Below are positions 7,016 to 9,104 of a stretch of 9,104 bases of DNA, one piece after another; positions within the stretch are counted from its first letter, which is position 1; each line of letters begins with the position of its first letter. The notes below the pieces were generated by a model, which was not told where the DNA came from, did not search any database, and was given only the letters and a program-made list of their open reading frames with translations. Location of the stretch: positions 1 to 9,104 of the forward strand of contig JAEXPO010000038.1 of NCBI GenBank assembly GCA_023446675.1, written 5' to 3'. The stretch is from Bacillota bacterium. GTDB taxonomy: Bacteria > Bacillota > Clostridia > DSM-8532. Made by a program: the position numbers and the translations under genes.

Positions 7016-8382
7016 CCGGTCCGTCTGCTGCCGGTAAGGAGCCCTGCGGCCGCGAAAGGCCGGCACCGGAAGAAAAACAGGATAATAAGAGGCTTTATGA
7101 GTGCGTGGCCTATTTTAAAGGCCGCCCCGGCTTTCAGAGGCTTTTTGAAAGGATTCGGGGAAAATATGCATCCCTGGGCCGTTTGGGTGGAAAAGTCGTT
7201 ATCAATGCACCAACGGAGGACGAGCGGGAAGCTATTTCCGGACTTTTAAAAAAAAGCTGCGGGAAGGAGGAGCGGTTATACGTAAATATCGAGGAGCTTG
7301 TGCAAAGCCTGAAAAGTACCCGTTTTGACGATGTGGACTTTTTGGATGTCCTGAACAATTATTTTATGGGCGATCTCACTTATAAAAAAACGGTTCGGGA
7401 AGACATCGAAGCTCAACGAAGCCGTTTCTTCTTAGGCCTTAAAAAAGAGGCTGCAGGAACTCCGGGAGAAAAGTGGCTGGAGCATATTTTAGAAGGGCGA
7501 GCCTCTTTTTATAATGCTTTTGTAAAGCGTTACGACAAAGACCGGGAAGAGCTTTCAAAAGATATTCGTATGGTATGCCGGGCGCTGGCCAGCCTTCCTG
7601 TCATGAATGGGATTAGTTTGCCACTGCCCGTTTTTTCCGCCCGGATAACGAAAAATCCCCATGCCCTTGATGAGCAGACGAGTGCAGGCTCCTATTTTGT
7701 CGGAGCGCTGTCCTTCCTTTTTGAAGAAGAGAAGCCTGTTTACGCACGTGACAGGGCAGAGCTATACTATGCCGCCGGGCTATTGGTGGACGATGTTTCA
7801 AATTATGTTTTAAGCCGGGGACTTTACGCCTATGAAAAAAACGGATTGTCTCATGAAGGCTGGCGGGGGTTTGCACAGAGAGGCGAGCCCCTCATGGCTA
7901 CGCTAAATAACCTCAGCCGCCTGGATCGGCTTATAAGCCCCTCCCAAAAGCTTTTTATTGTAGAGAATCCCGCGGTATTTACAAGGCTTGGTGAAAAATC
8001 CGGCCAACCGCTGGCGTGCACCTACGGACAGGTAAAAATTGCCGCCCTGGTTTTTCTGGATAAGCTGGCCAGGGAAGGAACTGAATTTTGGTATTCGGGC
8101 GATTTTGATCCGGAGGGACTTCTTATAGCCGACAGGCTGAAGCTCCGATATGGGAAATTGCTACATTTATGGGGGTATTCTCGGTCGCTATACGAAAAAA
8201 GCCTGTCACAGGTTCCCCTGGGCTCCGAGCGTCTTAAGAAACTCGACAGGCTTCAGTGCCCTGAGCTTGTCGAGCTAGCCGCCGTAATGAAGGAAAAAGC
8301 TTTCGCGGGTTATCAGGAGCAGCTGCTTCCGAGTCTGGAGCAAGAGCTTTTAAGCCCAGGCGGAGAAGACGAAGGCTTATAG
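7012..8382 (+). CDS. jetD: JetD, Toprim nuclease of type I Wadjet (DUF3323-DUF2399/TIGR02679)
   Basis: This 456-residue protein is the DNA-cleaving subunit. JetD relatives resemble topoisomerase VI-A/Spo11 and cut plasmid DNA once the JetABC motor has recognised a small circle; the catalytic tyrosine of true topoisomerases is not used. After a poorly conserved charged leader of about 25 residues, the DUF3323-type N-terminal part begins near CVAYFKGRPGFQRLF and continues with GGKVVI. The C-terminal DUF2399 part contains the Toprim fold: VENPAVF with Glu 318, then YSGDFDPEG with Asp 364 and Asp 366, the expected metal ligands. All three acidic residues are present, so the nuclease should be active. 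The start is TTG at 7012, fixed by the upstream in-frame TGA and the G8 ribosome site. The gene overlaps jetC by 4 bases and ends 8 bases from the convergent SWIM gene. Its length matches the family. Confidence 0.95.
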   Translation: MTGPSAAGKEPCGRERPAPEEKQDNKRLYECVAYFKGRPGFQRLFERIRGKYASLGRLGGKVVINAPTEDEREAISGLLKKSCGKEERLYVNIEELVQSLKSTRFDDVDFLDVLNNYFMGDLTYKKTVREDIEAQRSRFFLGLKKEAAGTPGEKWLEHILEGRASFYNAFVKRYDKDREELSKDIRMVCRALASLPVMNGISLPLPVFSARITKNPHALDEQTSAGSYFVGALSFLFEEEKPVYARDRAELYYAAGLLVDDVSNYVLSRGLYAYEKNGLSHEGWRGFAQRGEPLMATLNNLSRLDRLISPSQKLFIVENPAVFTRLGEKSGQPLACTYGQVKIAALVFLDKLAREGTEFWYSGDFDPEGLLIADRLKLRYGKLLHLWGYSRSLYEKSLSQVPLGSERLKKLDRLQCPELVELAAVMKEKAFAGYQEQLLPSLEQELLSPGGEDEGL

Positions 8383-8397
8383 CAGAGCTCCTATTTT
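8344..8397 (+). terminator. Weak stem-loop across the jetD/SWIM convergent junction
   Basis: A two-part stem can form at the end of jetD: GAGCT (8344-8348) with AGCTC (8386-8390) outside, and TAAGCC (8351-8356) with GGCTTA (8374-8379) inside, followed by TTTT at 8394-8397. The arms are interrupted by an uneven internal loop and the T run is short, so it is a poor intrinsic terminator. No better one is seen for the operon in this window. No T run follows it on the reverse strand. Confidence 0.3.
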
Positions 8398-9104
8398 ACG
8401 CTTACAAACTTCTGGAATTTGCTTCTGGGGGCTTCCGGCAGAGTAAGCCTAAGCTTCCCGCTTGTTAAAAGGGGAGCAATGTATTTGTTGTTAACGTAAG
8501 GAAGCGAAGTTAACCCAAGCTTTTCAGCAATTTCAGAGCGTGAACGCGGTTTAGAGCAGAATGCCAATATATTCATAAATTCCTTCGCGTCCGATGGGGA
8601 AATTGCCAGGGTGGCGTTCTCGGGGCTGCTCTCAGGCGTCTCCCGGGGTTTAGCCTTAAGCCTTCCCACAGGCGTCCTATGGGGAGTCTCTTGGGGCGTC
8701 TGAGTGGCAGGCATTTTTGTACTGTCCTTACTCATTTCAATACCGAAAAGTTGGGCTGTCGTATCCGATTTCAGGATCCTGCGACGGTTGCTTCGGGAGT
8801 TTTCAGCCTTATCAAGGAGCGTCTGGGTTTGGGCATGCACAGCGGTGGCTACAAGCTCTTCGGCATTTTGGCCGCGAAGTGTGAAAAAGAGCATTGGATT
8901 GGAATCCAGCCTCACTCCCACGCCGTAAAGTACCGATGCCGAATGCTTGCACAGGGATGCCCAGTCAGGGCAGGAGCAATTGATGGTGATTTCTTTTGGT
9001 GAGGGGAAAAGGCCTTCATCGTGGGCAGTGAGTAAACCGGAAAGGGTGGCGGGTATTTTACCGGCTAAAAGCTCCTGAAGGGAATGAATTTGTCCTTGAC
9101 AGCG
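8391..9104 (-). CDS. SWIM zinc-finger protein with C-terminal winged helix (5' end outside window)
   Basis: The last 237 codons are visible; the frame is open to the window edge, so the start is missing. The GTG near 8921 is an internal valine, not the start, because the SWIM motif lies upstream of it in the same frame. The zinc finger is C-S-C-x6-C-K-H at visible residues 43, 45, 52 and 54 (bases 8943-8978), within NCSCPDWASLCKH. The flanking segments QGQIHSLQELLAGK, LFPSPKEI and VLYGVGVRLDSNP are typical of a bacterial SWIM family often found beside SNF2-type helicases. SWIM domains bind zinc and usually act in DNA or protein binding; the exact role here is unknown. After LFGIEM (about 119-124) comes a Pro/Thr/Ser/Lys-rich linker (about 125-168). 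A winged-helix domain follows (about 169-237) with SRSEIAEKLGL, YIAPLLTSGKL and LPEAPRSKFQKF, resembling the C-terminal module of Fic and AlbA/RecG-like proteins. It faces the jet operon tail to tail and is probably transcribed separately. Confidence 0.85.
   Translation of the reverse strand, partial: RCQGQIHSLQELLAGKIPATLSGLLTAHDEGLFPSPKEITINCSCPDWASLCKHSASVLYGVGVRLDSNPMLFFTLRGQNAEELVATAVHAQTQTLLDKAENSRSNRRRILKSDTTAQLFGIEMSKDSTKMPATQTPQETPHRTPVGRLKAKPRETPESSPENATLAISPSDAKEFMNILAFCSKPRSRSEIAEKLGLTSLPYVNNKYIAPLLTSGKLRLTLPEAPRSKFQKFVSVK

Noticed and set aside
6994..7020. Possible programmed frameshift at G8 producing a JetC-JetD fusion.
   Set aside because: A -1 shift enters the jetD frame but meets TGA at 7006-7008 before the jetD start. 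A +1 shift ends within a few codons. No fusion can be made.
8610..8720. Repeated GGCGTCT/GGCGTCC words in the SWIM gene, possibly a tandem repeat.
   Set aside because: The copies are irregular in spacing and sequence and are explained by repeated Thr-Pro codons in the low-complexity linker.
8391..8921. Treating the GTG near 8921 as the start of the reverse-strand gene.
   Set aside because: The same frame continues to the window edge and contains the conserved SWIM CxC...CxH motif upstream of this GTG, so the true start is outside the window.
1..9104. CRISPR arrays, tRNA/rRNA genes, insertion sequences or attachment sites.
   Set aside because: No regularly spaced repeats, tRNA-like folds, transposase frames or terminal inverted repeats with target duplications were seen on either strand.

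Overview
The window carries one complete defence operon, a type I Wadjet (JetABCD) plasmid-defence system, read left to right. A convergent, partly visible SWIM zinc-finger gene follows it. The four jet genes cover bases 216-8382 almost without gaps: jetA/jetB are 10 bases apart, jetB/jetC 1 base apart, and jetC/jetD overlap by 4 bases. The gene order and protein families (DUF2397/TIGR02677, DUF2398/TIGR02678, TIGR02680, DUF3323-DUF2399/TIGR02679) are those of the type I Wadjet. All four frames are intact and the key ATPase and Toprim residues are present, so the system looks functional.

The host is most likely a member of the Bacillota (Clostridia or a relative) of middling GC content. The evidence is the strong purine Shine-Dalgarno sequences (GGAGG, G8), TTG start codons, a TATAAT promoter with an extended -10, and protein variants of the kind found in Gram-positive Wadjets. 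No species can be named from this window.

Layout: bases 1-215 are non-coding. They hold a T-rich tract that may end an upstream terminator, a perfect 10-bp inverted repeat (32-41/70-79), an extended -10 promoter (TG-n-TATAAT, 166-174) and a possible five-codon leader reading frame (198-215) that abuts jetA in the same frame. jetA (216-1691), jetB (1702-2871), jetC (2873-7015) and jetD (7012-8382) follow. After 8 bases, the reverse-strand SWIM gene (8391 to beyond 9104) begins with its 3' end.

How the genes work together (family knowledge): JetC is a MukB-like SMC ATPase, JetA the kleisin that closes the ring, and JetB the KITE subunit that binds the kleisin and DNA. The JetABC motor extrudes DNA loops and senses small closed circles. 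JetD, a Toprim nuclease related to topoisomerase VI-A/Spo11, then cuts the plasmid. The SWIM protein belongs to a different, mostly uncharacterised family. Here it ends in a winged-helix domain of the type seen at the C-terminus of Fic and AlbA/RecG-like proteins.

The most notable observations are that all four jet genes use TTG starts, that a TGA codon sits in frame directly before the jetA TTG, that two terminator-like hairpins lie in tandem on the antisense strand inside jetC, and that a SWIM-winged-helix fusion sits tail to tail with the operon.
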